Assembly: GCA_945865405.1 (NCBI GenBank)
Contig: CAMBDS010000001.1
Location: forward strand, 287,147 to 351,146
Source of the DNA: Caldithrix abyssi DSM 13497
GTDB taxonomy: Bacteria; Electryoneota; AABM5-125-24; Hatepunaeales; Hatepunaeaceae
Length of the DNA stretch: 64,000 nt
Direction of reading: 5' to 3'
The translations under genes were made by a program, and so were the position numbers. Of the stretch, positions 32,623-39,977 are shown in pieces; the first letter of the stretch is position 1, and the number at the start of each line of letters is the position of its first letter. The notes under the pieces are model-generated. The model was given only the letters and a program-made list of their open reading frames with translations, ran no database searches and had not been told where the DNA came from.

Positions 32623-34029
32623 ATGTCAATATTTTACAAATATTTATCAACCGTATTAATGCTGACTCCATTACCAATGCTGGCATTGGAAATGGAAGAA
32701 ATGTATGCGCTGGGTGGAAGACAGGTCTCCCCATTTATCATCTCATATCACGATTCTCTGATAGATATTGATTATGGGATCTACGGTTTAGGCTTCACCT
32801 ATGCTGACACCTTGGGGCAAGTTGGACGATCCTTCTTTGTCGAACCCACACCAGAGATAGACGATAATCTCGTTGCTTGTGTTCCACTTGGTGATGGTTG
32901 GTTCGAAATGGTCATCGGTCGCTCAACCGGTCCTGGAGGCGATTACTGGTGGCCCTGTCTCTATCGGTTCCACGTTGCGGATACCGGATTTGTCGATGGA
33001 CGCTTCAGAGAGATCGAACTTCCGAGCTATTGTAAGGTAGTATTTGCCACGACGGTACCGGGCGGTGGCTATGTTTTGCTATACACCGACAGAGACGAAC
33101 GGAACTGGCATCGGGTAGCCCGAATTACCGAAGACGGTGAGGTCTTATGGACAGAATCTATCATCGAAAATCCTGCCTATAGAGGTAGCACAGGTTTTTC
33201 CGGAATCATCCCCTCTTCAAGCGATCCTTCCCAGTATTACATCTTCAGTAGATTGGGACCCTCTTACGCCCATATTAGTTTGATTGACACTTCTGGAGCT
33301 GTACTCTGGATGAAGCAACATCGTTGGGGTGGAAGCTTCAACCTTTCTTCGATGGTTTCATTCAGCGATGGAACCTATGGTCTTATTGGCTCTGGCAACA
33401 ATAACATTGAGTATCTCCATCTCAACGCCGAGGCTGAAAATATTGGCTTGCACAGATTTTTTACCGGTGAAACGGTGAGTTGGTACTATTTAAAAACGCT
33501 GTTAATTGATGGCGAACGAATGTTGATTTTGACTGAGTTCGATAGTGAGGTGGGGAGAAATCTACACTTGGGTTTGCTCTACGTGAATAAGGAAGGTGAT
33601 TCGCTGGACTGTCACCATTTTCATCCTGATACGGTTACGACTGGTTGGCCCGGCCCGATGATCGAGCGTCCCGATGGCAAGGTGATGTTGTGGGTTTATG
33701 GATTTTATTGGGATCGAAGGAATCGCCAGATAAATTCGGATCTCCTTTACACCTTTTACCCTGACGGAGGGCCGAGGGGAGTGGAGGAAGACAAGCGGGA
33801 CGCTTATCCTACGGGGTTTTCGCTTTCCGCCTTCCCCAACCCGTTCAACTCCAGCACGACGATTACGTTTTCGACGGATGGAACACCCCCCCCTACCCCC
33901 CCTGCAATAGCAGGGGGGGATCGCCGGACTGTTGTCTGGGATGCCTTAGATCAACCGGCGGGAGTCTATCTGGTGCGCCTTCAGTCCGGCGGAGAGGTTG
34001 CGACGCGGAAGATCGTTTTGTTGCGGTGA
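32623..34029 (+). CDS. Secreted protein with internally deleted sorting CTD
   Basis: The 468-residue protein has an N-terminal signal segment (STVLMLTPLPMLALEMEE). The body is all-beta, probably a propeller, with repeating 'DGxxxL..xD' motifs (ITEDGEVLWTESIIEN, LIDTSGAVLWMKQH). The CTD begins normally with FPNPFNSSTTITF, then passes through a palindrome-encoded TPPPTPPAIAGGDRR stretch directly into TVVWDALDQPAGVYLVRLQS. The central VYDLSGRLV strand unit present in all sister CTDs is absent, consistent with deletion between two palindromes. The terminal LLR is intact. Confidence 0.72.
   Translation: MSIFYKYLSTVLMLTPLPMLALEMEEMYALGGRQVSPFIISYHDSLIDIDYGIYGLGFTYADTLGQVGRSFFVEPTPEIDDNLVACVPLGDGWFEMVIGRSTGPGGDYWWPCLYRFHVADTGFVDGRFREIELPSYCKVVFATTVPGGGYVLLYTDRDERNWHRVARITEDGEVLWTESIIENPAYRGSTGFSGIIPSSSDPSQYYIFSRLGPSYAHISLIDTSGAVLWMKQHRWGGSFNLSSMVSFSDGTYGLIGSGNNNIEYLHLNAEAENIGLHRFFTGETVSWYYLKTLLIDGERMLILTEFDSEVGRNLHLGLLYVNKEGDSLDCHHFHPDTVTTGWPGPMIERPDGKVMLWVYGFYWDRRNRQINSDLLYTFYPDGGPRGVEEDKRDAYPTGFSLSAFPNPFNSSTTITFSTDGTPPPTPPAIAGGDRRTVVWDALDQPAGVYLVRLQSGGEVATRKIVLLR
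33883..33925. repeat. C/G-tract palindrome inside a coding sequence
   Basis: CCCCCCCTGC (33896-33905), loop AATA, GCAGGGGGGG (33910-33919), with the flank ATCGCCGGAC. It is the same module as at 27345-27379, and the flank is shared too. Confidence 0.85.
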
Positions 34030-34108
34030 TTTGGATTTGCTGTCACACGAGACGTATGACATCACAAATCGGCTGTAGCATGCTTCAGCACTCCAAATCT
34101 TCCCGCCT

Positions 34109-34149
34109 AAAAAACAAAGGAACCGTGCCGACATCCGGCACGGTTCCTT
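34109..34149 (-). terminator. Rho-independent terminator (leftward)
   Basis: A 14-bp perfect stem (34117-34130 with 34136-34149, AAGGAACCGTGCCG and complement). It is followed on the minus strand by TTTG-type sequence and a six-base T-run (34109-34114). It serves the minus-strand gene ending at 34187. Confidence 0.88.
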
Positions 34150-34186
34150 GCGTTAAACCATAAACTTTCAACCTTTATCCCTCCAC

Positions 34187-35542
34187 CTATTTCAGGTGCG
34201 CAACCTTAACCATACCTTTGTATTGGCCGGCGTTGACTTGCACAAGGTAAACTCCGGCGGCAATGCCTCCCGCCGGAACCGTCAACCGGTGAGCACCTGC
34301 GCCGAGAGGCAGGCTAAGGCCGAACGCCTTGCGACCCGAAATGTCGTAGATCGTTAGCGCGACAGGCGAAGCCTCCGGAAGGCGAACCTCAAGCGTGAAA
34401 CGGTCGTTGAAAGGGTTGGGGAAAGGCGTGCCGAGCGCGAAGTCGAGCGGGGCTGGCTGGCTCTCAGGGATCATAAGCTGTTCGGTGAACTCGACGTCGC
34501 TGATGACTCGCGAGTCAGCCGGAACTTCGAAACTGGTTGAGCGGGTCTCGCTGCCGCGACCATTCCTGACGACAAGGGCGACTCGGTCGCCGACGCGAAG
34601 CATCGACGGCTCGTCCCCGATTGTCAGCGCGATGTTGAACCTGCCCGCGTGAGCCTGATCGGGCGTTACGCGGAATTCGTTAAGCGGCTCGCTGACGGTT
34701 TCAAGATCGCCGTTCGGGCCTACTCGAGTGCGTTCACGGACTGCGTTGACTCGCAATTCACCGTTGCAAGGTTCGCCGCCCGGGTTGCAGACTGCCAAAC
34801 CGCCTTCGTTGCCGACGATCAACGGTTCGGGTGGACGGCGGTAGTTGCCGTTTTCGCGATTTGGATCGGCGACGACGGCTCCGGTGTAGCGTTCGTAAAG
34901 ATCCTCGATTTCAAGTGGTGGGCCGACTTGCCTTGGTGGTTGGCGATGGAGAAGGGCGATGTAAGCGCGATCCGGCTCCAGGCGCGAAAGATCGGTGCTA
35001 CGCCATTGCAGATTGTCGGCAACTTCGGCCAAGCTGAACTGGGCGCGACCAACGTCCCAGCCGAGCAAAAGGTCTCGCGATTCGACTGGCGGAAGGTCGC
35101 TGAGGGACTCGGCTTTACCGAATGTTGGGGCGTAGAACTGCCAGCCAAGACGGAGTTGGCTCCAGCGGAATTTGGTGTACATTTCGGGATGCCCGGTGAC
35201 CAGCAAGCGTTTGGCGTCGTTGCCGTGCAGATAGACCCAGAACGCGGTGCCTCGACCGAGCAGGAAGAGATTGCCGCTCCAGCGTTCGGTTTGCGGGTCG
35301 AAGGTTGCCCAGCGGTAGTCTCGCAACTGCGGGTCGTAGCTGGTGATTTCAACTGCGCCGAGTTGGTCGCCGATCACGTCCTGCAATGTAGGGGTGTCGG
35401 GCAAAACCGGGAAGGCGACGAGGTTGAAGCCGGGCCGAAATTCGTGCGTCCAGTAGCCGACGACATCGGATTGTGAGACGGCAAAACCAGTTCCAGTAAA
35501 TCCAAGCAACAGGAGAATGGCAAGAAGTCGCTTGATTTTCAT
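34187..35542 (-). CDS. Secreted surface protein with sorting CTD
   Basis: From ATG at 35542, with TTGGAGCAATA as ribosome-binding site, the protein has 451 residues; the 5' extension to 35911 is rejected. It has a signal peptide (KIKRLLAILLLLGFTGTGFA). The body begins with GYWTHEFRPGFNLVAFPVLP, a 'W..G.NLvs.P' domain common in FCB surface proteins, and has a second GWDVGRAQFSL repeat. Further domains are beta-rich (EFRVTPDQAHAGRFNIALTI). The CTD occupies the last 85 residues (GTPFPNPFNDRFTLEVRLPE, IYDISGRKAFGL). It ends with its own terminator. Only this CTD gene is on the minus strand. Confidence 0.8.
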   Translation of the reverse strand: MKIKRLLAILLLLGFTGTGFAVSQSDVVGYWTHEFRPGFNLVAFPVLPDTPTLQDVIGDQLGAVEITSYDPQLRDYRWATFDPQTERWSGNLFLLGRGTAFWVYLHGNDAKRLLVTGHPEMYTKFRWSQLRLGWQFYAPTFGKAESLSDLPPVESRDLLLGWDVGRAQFSLAEVADNLQWRSTDLSRLEPDRAYIALLHRQPPRQVGPPLEIEDLYERYTGAVVADPNRENGNYRRPPEPLIVGNEGGLAVCNPGGEPCNGELRVNAVRERTRVGPNGDLETVSEPLNEFRVTPDQAHAGRFNIALTIGDEPSMLRVGDRVALVVRNGRGSETRSTSFEVPADSRVISDVEFTEQLMIPESQPAPLDFALGTPFPNPFNDRFTLEVRLPEASPVALTIYDISGRKAFGLSLPLGAGAHRLTVPAGGIAAGVYLVQVNAGQYKGMVKVAHLK

Positions 35543-35601
35543 TATTGCTCCAAGATTGAGGGGGCGTTTCGTAACGGCCGCTCGAAAAAAATCGGGGGTA
35601 A

Positions 35602-35916
35602 TTAGAAGTACTCTTTTATAAGATACGGAACTAACATGAATCCGTGAGTGACGTAGCGCTCGATTAGCTTGCCGAAGGGCCAACTGTAGATCAGCCAGCC
35701 TAAAATGATCAGTTCGAGGGCACAAACAATTGCCCCATAACCGGCAAGTCTTAGAAAGGGCTTCATGTCGCCCTTTAGAAGCAGGGAGAGGCATCCGAAG
35801 ATCAGAGCAAGCGACGTCAGGGTATAAAGGATGTCGAGAAATGGGATCGGCGTCAAATGTAACCTGTAGTTTCTTGATAATGTTAAATTGGTAGGTTGGA
35901 CAGTTGTCCACCGCAC
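35602..35916 (-). CDS. Small hypothetical membrane protein
   Basis: The 104-residue frame holds two or three hydrophobic stretches (FLDILYTLTSLALIFGCLSL, LAGYGAIVCALELIILGWLI), giving a plausible small membrane protein. It lies 59 bp upstream of, and on the same strand as, the secreted protein gene. The GTG start at 35916 is uncertain, and a later start would remove part of the N-terminus. No family is recognised. The hydrophobic pattern argues for a real gene. Confidence 0.45.
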   Translation of the reverse strand: MRWTTVQPTNLTLSRNYRLHLTPIPFLDILYTLTSLALIFGCLSLLLKGDMKPFLRLAGYGAIVCALELIILGWLIYSWPFGKLIERYVTHGFMLVPYLIKEYF

Positions 35917-36024
35917 TGTTCTACCGATTCATAAGATAGACTTTATGCCCGTAAAATGCAAGTGGATTGTCGTTGTTGCAAAAATGGCTGATACTTCGGA
36001 AGATGATCGAGGGATGTCTAATTT

Positions 36025-36088
36025 ATCGATCACTGAGTCACAGAAGTCTGGAAATGGTTATCAGATAGTGGCTACAGGCGTGATCGAT
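36025..36088. repeat. 64-bp MITE-like element, copy 2
   Basis: The ends are ATCGATCAC (36025-36033) and GTGATCGAT (36080-36088), and the inner CACTGAGTCACAGAAGTCTGG is shared with copy 1 (quoted in part). Both copies are followed about 70 bp later by TATGTCGxTAATATACxAAAT and then by a GCCGC..GCGGC hairpin. Confidence 0.7.
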
Positions 36089-36384
36089 TTTTATAAAGTG
36101 CCTCAAATCGATCACATCGATCACGGTGGTCATTCGATAGTTGCAGGTTCAAAAGAGCTTAATCTGATATGTCGTTAATATACTAAATGAATCGACAAAA
36201 TGCAAGTATTATGTGGCATAAGTTGAAGAAGAAAGAAAAAAGTGCCGCTGGGTGGGGACACCCTGCGGCAAGGTTAGCTGAAGCAAGCTTCATCACTCCG
36301 GAGACGGATGTTCGGCGTTTGCTTTTGGGGGGAGGGAGTTGTATTTTAGGGGTATGAAGAAATTAGCCGAAATAGTTTGCCTGA

Positions 36385-36507
36385 AGTCTCGACGCGGGAA
36401 GTGCGGTGAAGATTTGGAATCCGAAGGGTGTCAGCTCCGGCAAATATTATGTATCGCTCGAGCAGGGTAGTCAAGTTCATACTAAAGAGGTTTACCTTAT
36501 AAAGTGA
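36385..36507 (+). pseudogene. Orphan C-terminal sorting domain fragment
   Basis: The frame gives SLDAGSAVKIWNPKGVSSGK, then YYVSLEQGSQ and a C-terminus VYLIK before the stop codon at 36505-36507. This is the last 40 residues of a CTD without YPNPFN or YDLSGR parts. The TGA overlaps the GTG start of the next CTD gene. Together with the repeats above it accounts for the gene-free stretch 35917-36503. Confidence 0.68.
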
Positions 36508-38144
36508 TTCGCGGAAAATCGAATATGCGGATGATCCCCATCAACATATACTGTTTTGTCGGATTGACATTTGCCTTTGTAATCAGCGCAAATCTAATAC
36601 CAGCAATTGTCTATGGAAGGATCACTGTCGAATGGCAACATCGTCAGAACATTCGCACGTCGATGGTTTTCCTGACCGCCGGACGCGATCAGTCGATACT
36701 TGTTGGCGGATTGGAGTCTTTTGGTGGAGATGATCCGAATCGCCAGCATAGCAATTGGTCAATTGGGCAATTTGTCGCAAATATCCAAAACCTAGTTTGG
36801 TACAGAAGTTACGGTGATTCGCTTCATAGCGAGTCAGCTAATCTGGCATTTTGTGTAAATGAGGGTCTCATATTAATGGGCGAGAGGCGTAGCACTCTGG
36901 CCCATCGATATGGAAGAAGGTTGTCGACCTTAAAATTAGATTCAGAAGGCGATTCTTTGTGGTATTGTGAGCTTGGACAAAGAGATGTCGACTTTGTTGA
37001 TGGTTCTATCACTGAAAATGATACCAGCTACATTTTGGGTACTTCCATTGATGATCAACGATTTATGACCCTATTTATGGTGTTGCCTGACGGAGAATCA
37101 GGTTGGAGACGCGACTACAGACCTGAAGAAGCAAGTTATTATCCCAGAGATATTGCATTGATTGACAATAGTATTTTGATAAGCGGTAGATACTCTGCCC
37201 GATACCAGCAAGACGGACTCCTACATGATTGGGGTTTGTTGCTTCGACTTAACTTAAATGGCGAAATTCTGTGGGAGTCCTTTATTGTAGATAGTATTCG
37301 AGAACAGGGTGGTTACTTCCATGCCAGGAGATTTAACATACAGGAATCATTAATACATAAGGATGGATTTGTATATTCTTGTGGTTACATGAATTATCAG
37401 ACCCAATTACACCCGGACGAGTATTTGATCTTAATGAAGACTGATCTGAATGGTGATGTAAAATGGATAAGGCATTATCGAGATAATTACGCATACACAA
37501 GTCGTCTAAATCACTTATTCACAATCTCAGATGACTATATAGGCGTTTTTGGCAACGTCGCCTTCGAGGGTCATCCAGAACTATCAGGGGGATTTATTGC
37601 AATCGCAGATACCGGGGGCAATTTAGTAGAGACTTTTGTTCTAAATGAAGAAAACGGTTACGAAGATATTCGTTTTGGGGCGGTTTGTCAGACAAGCGCA
37701 ACGTCATTTCTTGCGGTTACAGATTACGATGAGCTCGCACTTATAAGTATAGAGCCAAACCTGTCAGTCGCATTTGAGGATGGATCAAAATTAGGCATGA
37801 ATGATGTATCCGCATTCCCAAATTCGTTTAATTCCAGCACCACGATAACGTTTGCAGACGGGACACCCCCCCCTGTCCCCCCCGCAAGCGGTGGGGGGAA
37901 AGCAGCCCCTACGCGGCTGGCGGTGTACGATTTGTCGGGGAGGTTGGTAGTTGATTTGCTTGACAGGCAGGGGCGCCTGTCGTACGGAGCGGGAGGGGAA
38001 ATTGCCCCCTCTACCTCCCCTGCAAGCGGTGGGGAGACCCGAAAGGTTGTCTGGGAGGCGGTGGATGTGCCTGCGGGGGTTTACTTGGTGAGGCTTGAGG
38101 CGGGGGTTAGGTCGGTGACGCGGAAGATTGTGTTGATGAGGTAG
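36504..38144 (+). CDS. Secreted surface protein with palindrome-expanded sorting CTD
   Basis: The protein has 546 residues from GTG 36504; an ATG at 36525 is also plausible and gives a cleaner signal (IYCFVGLTFAFVISANLIP). The body is beta-rich with repeated 'DxxGxxxWxxxY' motifs (KTDLNGDVKWIRHY, LNLNGEILWESFIV), probably a propeller. The CTD starts with FPNSFNSSTTITF (Ser for Pro). It carries three palindromic modules: TPPPVPPASGGGK before TRLAVYDLSGRL, then DRQGRLSYGAG and an APSTSPASGGE stretch before RKVVWEA. All keep the frame. The protein still ends in VLMR. Confidence 0.75.
   Translation: MIRGKSNMRMIPINIYCFVGLTFAFVISANLIPAIVYGRITVEWQHRQNIRTSMVFLTAGRDQSILVGGLESFGGDDPNRQHSNWSIGQFVANIQNLVWYRSYGDSLHSESANLAFCVNEGLILMGERRSTLAHRYGRRLSTLKLDSEGDSLWYCELGQRDVDFVDGSITENDTSYILGTSIDDQRFMTLFMVLPDGESGWRRDYRPEEASYYPRDIALIDNSILISGRYSARYQQDGLLHDWGLLLRLNLNGEILWESFIVDSIREQGGYFHARRFNIQESLIHKDGFVYSCGYMNYQTQLHPDEYLILMKTDLNGDVKWIRHYRDNYAYTSRLNHLFTISDDYIGVFGNVAFEGHPELSGGFIAIADTGGNLVETFVLNEENGYEDIRFGAVCQTSATSFLAVTDYDELALISIEPNLSVAFEDGSKLGMNDVSAFPNSFNSSTTITFADGTPPPVPPASGGGKAAPTRLAVYDLSGRLVVDLLDRQGRLSYGAGGEIAPSTSPASGGETRKVVWEAVDVPAGVYLVRLEAGVRSVTRKIVLMR
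37863..38037. repeat. Three palindromic modules inside a CTD coding sequence
   Basis: C-tract/GCAAGCGGTGGGG element (about 37863-37899), GACAGGC..GCCTGTC with TCGTACGGAGCGGGA tail (about 37960-37993), and a second CCCCTCT..GCAAGCGGTGGGGA element (about 38004-38035). The first and third flank the VYDLSGR-coding unit as direct repeats. Confidence 0.85.
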
Positions 38145-38670
38145 GGCGGCAATGCTTAGTGCTTAGTGCTCAGTAGCTGAAACACTCTAAGGAGGTCGCT
38201 ACCGACTACTGGGTGTGGCAGAAGAAGAGAGCCACCGAGACGGTGGCGGAACATGCCGCCGGGACGACAGCGTTACGGAGCGGACTGAAAGTCCGCCCTC
38301 CAAGGATGGTATGCTGCTGGCAGACGAGGGCGTCAGCCAGCGGAATTAGAAGTGCGCGGGCTGAAATCCCGCGCTCCAAGAAGTGGACGGGTTCGGAGAC
38401 CCATCCTACAGAATAAGGTGACAGACAAGAGCGGAACGCCGCGAAGCAATGTCTGTCGTACCGACAGGTCGGGACGCCCTGCCCTACTGGAAACATGCTG
38501 AAGCAAGCTTCAGCACTCCGGACAAGAGCGGCTTGAAAAGCCGCTCTCCAAGAAGAAAGAGCGGACTGAAAGTCCGCCCTCCAAGAAGGAAAAAAGCCTC
38601 GTCCAGAGAATTCTGGATGAGGCTTTACATTGATTCAGCAGGGCAGACAACTGTCTGCCCTGCTGGAGAT
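38145..38670. repeat. Dense palindromic repeat array
   Basis: About ten hairpin modules lie in a row. They include GCGGACT/AGTCCGC (about 38279 and 38563), GCTGGCAGACGAGGGCGTC (about 38312, with an imperfect arm), GCGCGGG/CCCGCGC (about 38353), TGCTGAAGC/GCTTCAGCA (about 38494), GAGCGGCTT/AAGCCGCTC (about 38527) and GCAGGGCAGACA/TGTCTGCCCTGC (about 38638). Many are followed by CTCCAAGAAG. No coding potential is seen; short open frames here are repeat artefacts. Confidence 0.85.
38590..38626 (-). terminator. Rho-independent terminator downstream of tRNA-Pro
   Basis: AAAGCCTC (38593-38600) pairs with GAGGCTTT (38619-38626), and the inner TCCAGA/TCTGGA arms extend the stem. On the minus strand a T-run follows. 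It is placed to end tRNA transcription. Confidence 0.75.
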
Positions 38671-38677
38671 ACATTAG

Positions 38678-38751
38678 TCGGGGCGACTTGATTTGAACAA
38701 GCGACCCCCTGCTCCCAAAGCAGGTGCGCTACCGGACTGCGCCACGCCCCG
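38678..38751 (-). tRNA. tRNA-Pro (anticodon TGG)
   Basis: This is a 74-nt cloverleaf on the minus strand. The acceptor stem is CGGGGCG/CGCCCCG with A discriminator. The D-arm has GCGCAGTCCGGTAGCGC. The anticodon stem CTGCT/AGCAG encloses TTTGGGA (anticodon TGG), and the T-arm is GCTTG-TTCAAAT-CAAGT. The C1-G72 pair is typical of bacterial tRNA-Pro. CCA is not encoded. It lies at the border between the surface-protein region and the polysaccharide locus. Confidence 0.95.
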
Positions 38752-39091
38752 AAATTCCAAACAGTGCCCCATTGGCGTACAATATGGCACCGATTAGTCA
38801 ATGCAGAATTGCATAGGCCTTGCAAGATAGCGAAAGATGCTCGCTTAGTCAAGGTCTTTCCTCGCTAATTCGACCTTAACAGCTCTTAGGCAGACTGCTA
38901 ATTGCACTGCTTTTCCCTTCACCAGGAATACCGGAATGAAGCGATGGAACGTCTATCCGATAAGGATGTTCTTGACTTAGCAATGAAGATTGGGTACATT
39001 ATGAGTTCGTATGTTTTGATAACATCAATCCATTAGAGAGATATTTTTTCAATCGGAAATTCGGGTAAACCAATTTCATTTCCCGTCAGAA
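38752..39091. other. Non-coding stretch before the polysaccharide locus
   Basis: No supported gene is seen. A 30-codon frame at about 38944-39036 (MERLSDKDVLDLAMKIGYIM at its start) could be a remnant or chance. No JUMPstart or ops element is seen. The tRNA promoter should lie just right of 38751, but I see no good -35/-10 pair. Confidence 0.5.
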
Positions 39092-39132
39092 CCCGTGCAG
39101 ACAATTCAGAAACAACTGACTGCACCGGGAGG
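39092..39132 (+). promoter_or_regulatory. Hairpin overlapping the ribosome-binding site of the first polysaccharide gene
   Basis: CCCGTGCAG (39092-39100) can pair with CTGCACCGGG (39120-39129, one bulge). The 3' arm overlaps the Shine-Dalgarno GGGAGG (39127-39132), five bases before the ATG, so folding would hide it. Confidence 0.45.
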
Positions 39133-39137
39133 TTGAA

Positions 39138-39827
39138 ATGACGTCATTCATCTTGAGAGTGATAGACATCATAGCCTCGCTGATGGCGATTATCGTTCTT
39201 CTGCCGTTAATGCTGTTGTTCGCTCTGGCGATCAAGATCGACTCGCCCGGACCGGTGATCTTTCGCCAGACACGCCTCGCGCGGTTTCGGCGCGAGTTTC
39301 GGATGGTTAAGTTCAGGACGATGGTCTCGGGGGCTGATAAGAAAGGGAGCCTGGTTACGGCTTTTGGTGATAGCCGGATAACTCCGGTTGGTAATGTGTT
39401 GCGCCGGACGAAGTTGGATGAGCTACCGGAATTGTGGAACGTCTTCATCGGTGACATGAGCCTCGTCGGGCCAAGACCTGAGGTGCCGAAGTACGTGGCT
39501 TATTTTAAGCCTGAGTGGGAGGAGGTCTTCTCGGTTCGGCCTGGCATCACCGATCTGGCGACGCTTGAGTTCCGGGATGAGGAGCGAATCCTTGCTAATA
39601 CTGTCGATACGGAGAAGTCTTACATCGACGTGATACTGCCGATCAAGATGAAACTTGCCGTCAAATTTGTGCGTAATAAGTCGGTATTTCTCTATTTTAA
39701 AATCTTAATTCTTACAGTATGGAGCATCACCTTCGGGCGCTTTTTTGCTCGACCCGGTCAACAGCACGTCGAGGAAGCTGAGGCGGCACTGAAGCGAGAA
39801 AGCATGAAGAATGACACAACAATCTGA
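39138..39827 (+). CDS. Undecaprenyl-phosphate sugar-phosphate transferase (initiating glycosyltransferase)
   Basis: This enzyme starts glycan assembly by moving a sugar-1-phosphate to the undecaprenyl carrier at the inner membrane. The 229-residue length matches the short (WcaJ-core/PglC-like) class. A hydrophobic N-terminal hairpin (IDIIASLMAIIVLLPLMLLF) leads to the catalytic core SPGPVIFRQTR, FRMVKFRTM and LRRTKLDELPELWNV. GDMSLVGPRPE and VRPGITDLAT follow, all diagnostic of the bacterial sugar transferase family. A second hydrophobic stretch near 190 is followed by a charged tail. It is the first gene of the locus, as is common. Confidence 0.93.
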   Translation: MTSFILRVIDIIASLMAIIVLLPLMLLFALAIKIDSPGPVIFRQTRLARFRREFRMVKFRTMVSGADKKGSLVTAFGDSRITPVGNVLRRTKLDELPELWNVFIGDMSLVGPRPEVPKYVAYFKPEWEEVFSVRPGITDLATLEFRDEERILANTVDTEKSYIDVILPIKMKLAVKFVRNKSVFLYFKILILTVWSITFGRFFARPGQQHVEEAEAALKRESMKNDTTI

Positions 39828-39900
39828 GTAAAAGTTTTTACGCTTGCGCCGCCGATAGCGCGAAGAATCATCCCGTTTTCGCTTATTTTAGGTGAAATTT

Positions 39901-39924
39901 TGCGCAAAATTCCATTTTTGCGCA
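39901..39924. promoter_or_regulatory. Inverted repeat TGCGCAAAAT/ATTTTTGCGCA
   Basis: A 10-bp palindrome (one extra T) in the 150-bp gap before the UDP-xylose synthase gene. It could be an operator or part of a weak terminator for the upstream gene, but no T-run follows. Confidence 0.35.
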
Positions 39925-39977
39925 CACATTACCTGGTTTTCATCAAACCGGAAAAATTTAAAAGTTAAACTTTCTAA

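Noticed and set aside
34649..35476. 275-residue plus-strand frame
   Set aside because: It is the antisense shadow of the minus-strand CTD gene, which has signal peptide, sorting domain, ribosome-binding site and terminator.
35888..36178. 96-residue plus-strand frame
   Set aside because: It runs through the MITE-like repeat and has no recognisable protein features.
3966..38670. CRISPR array
   Set aside because: The repeats are different palindromes in mosaic order, not one repeat with regular unique spacers, and no cas genes are present.
38944..39036. 30-codon frame before the polysaccharide locus
   Set aside because: It is too short to assign and has no convincing ribosome-binding site; noted only as a possible remnant.
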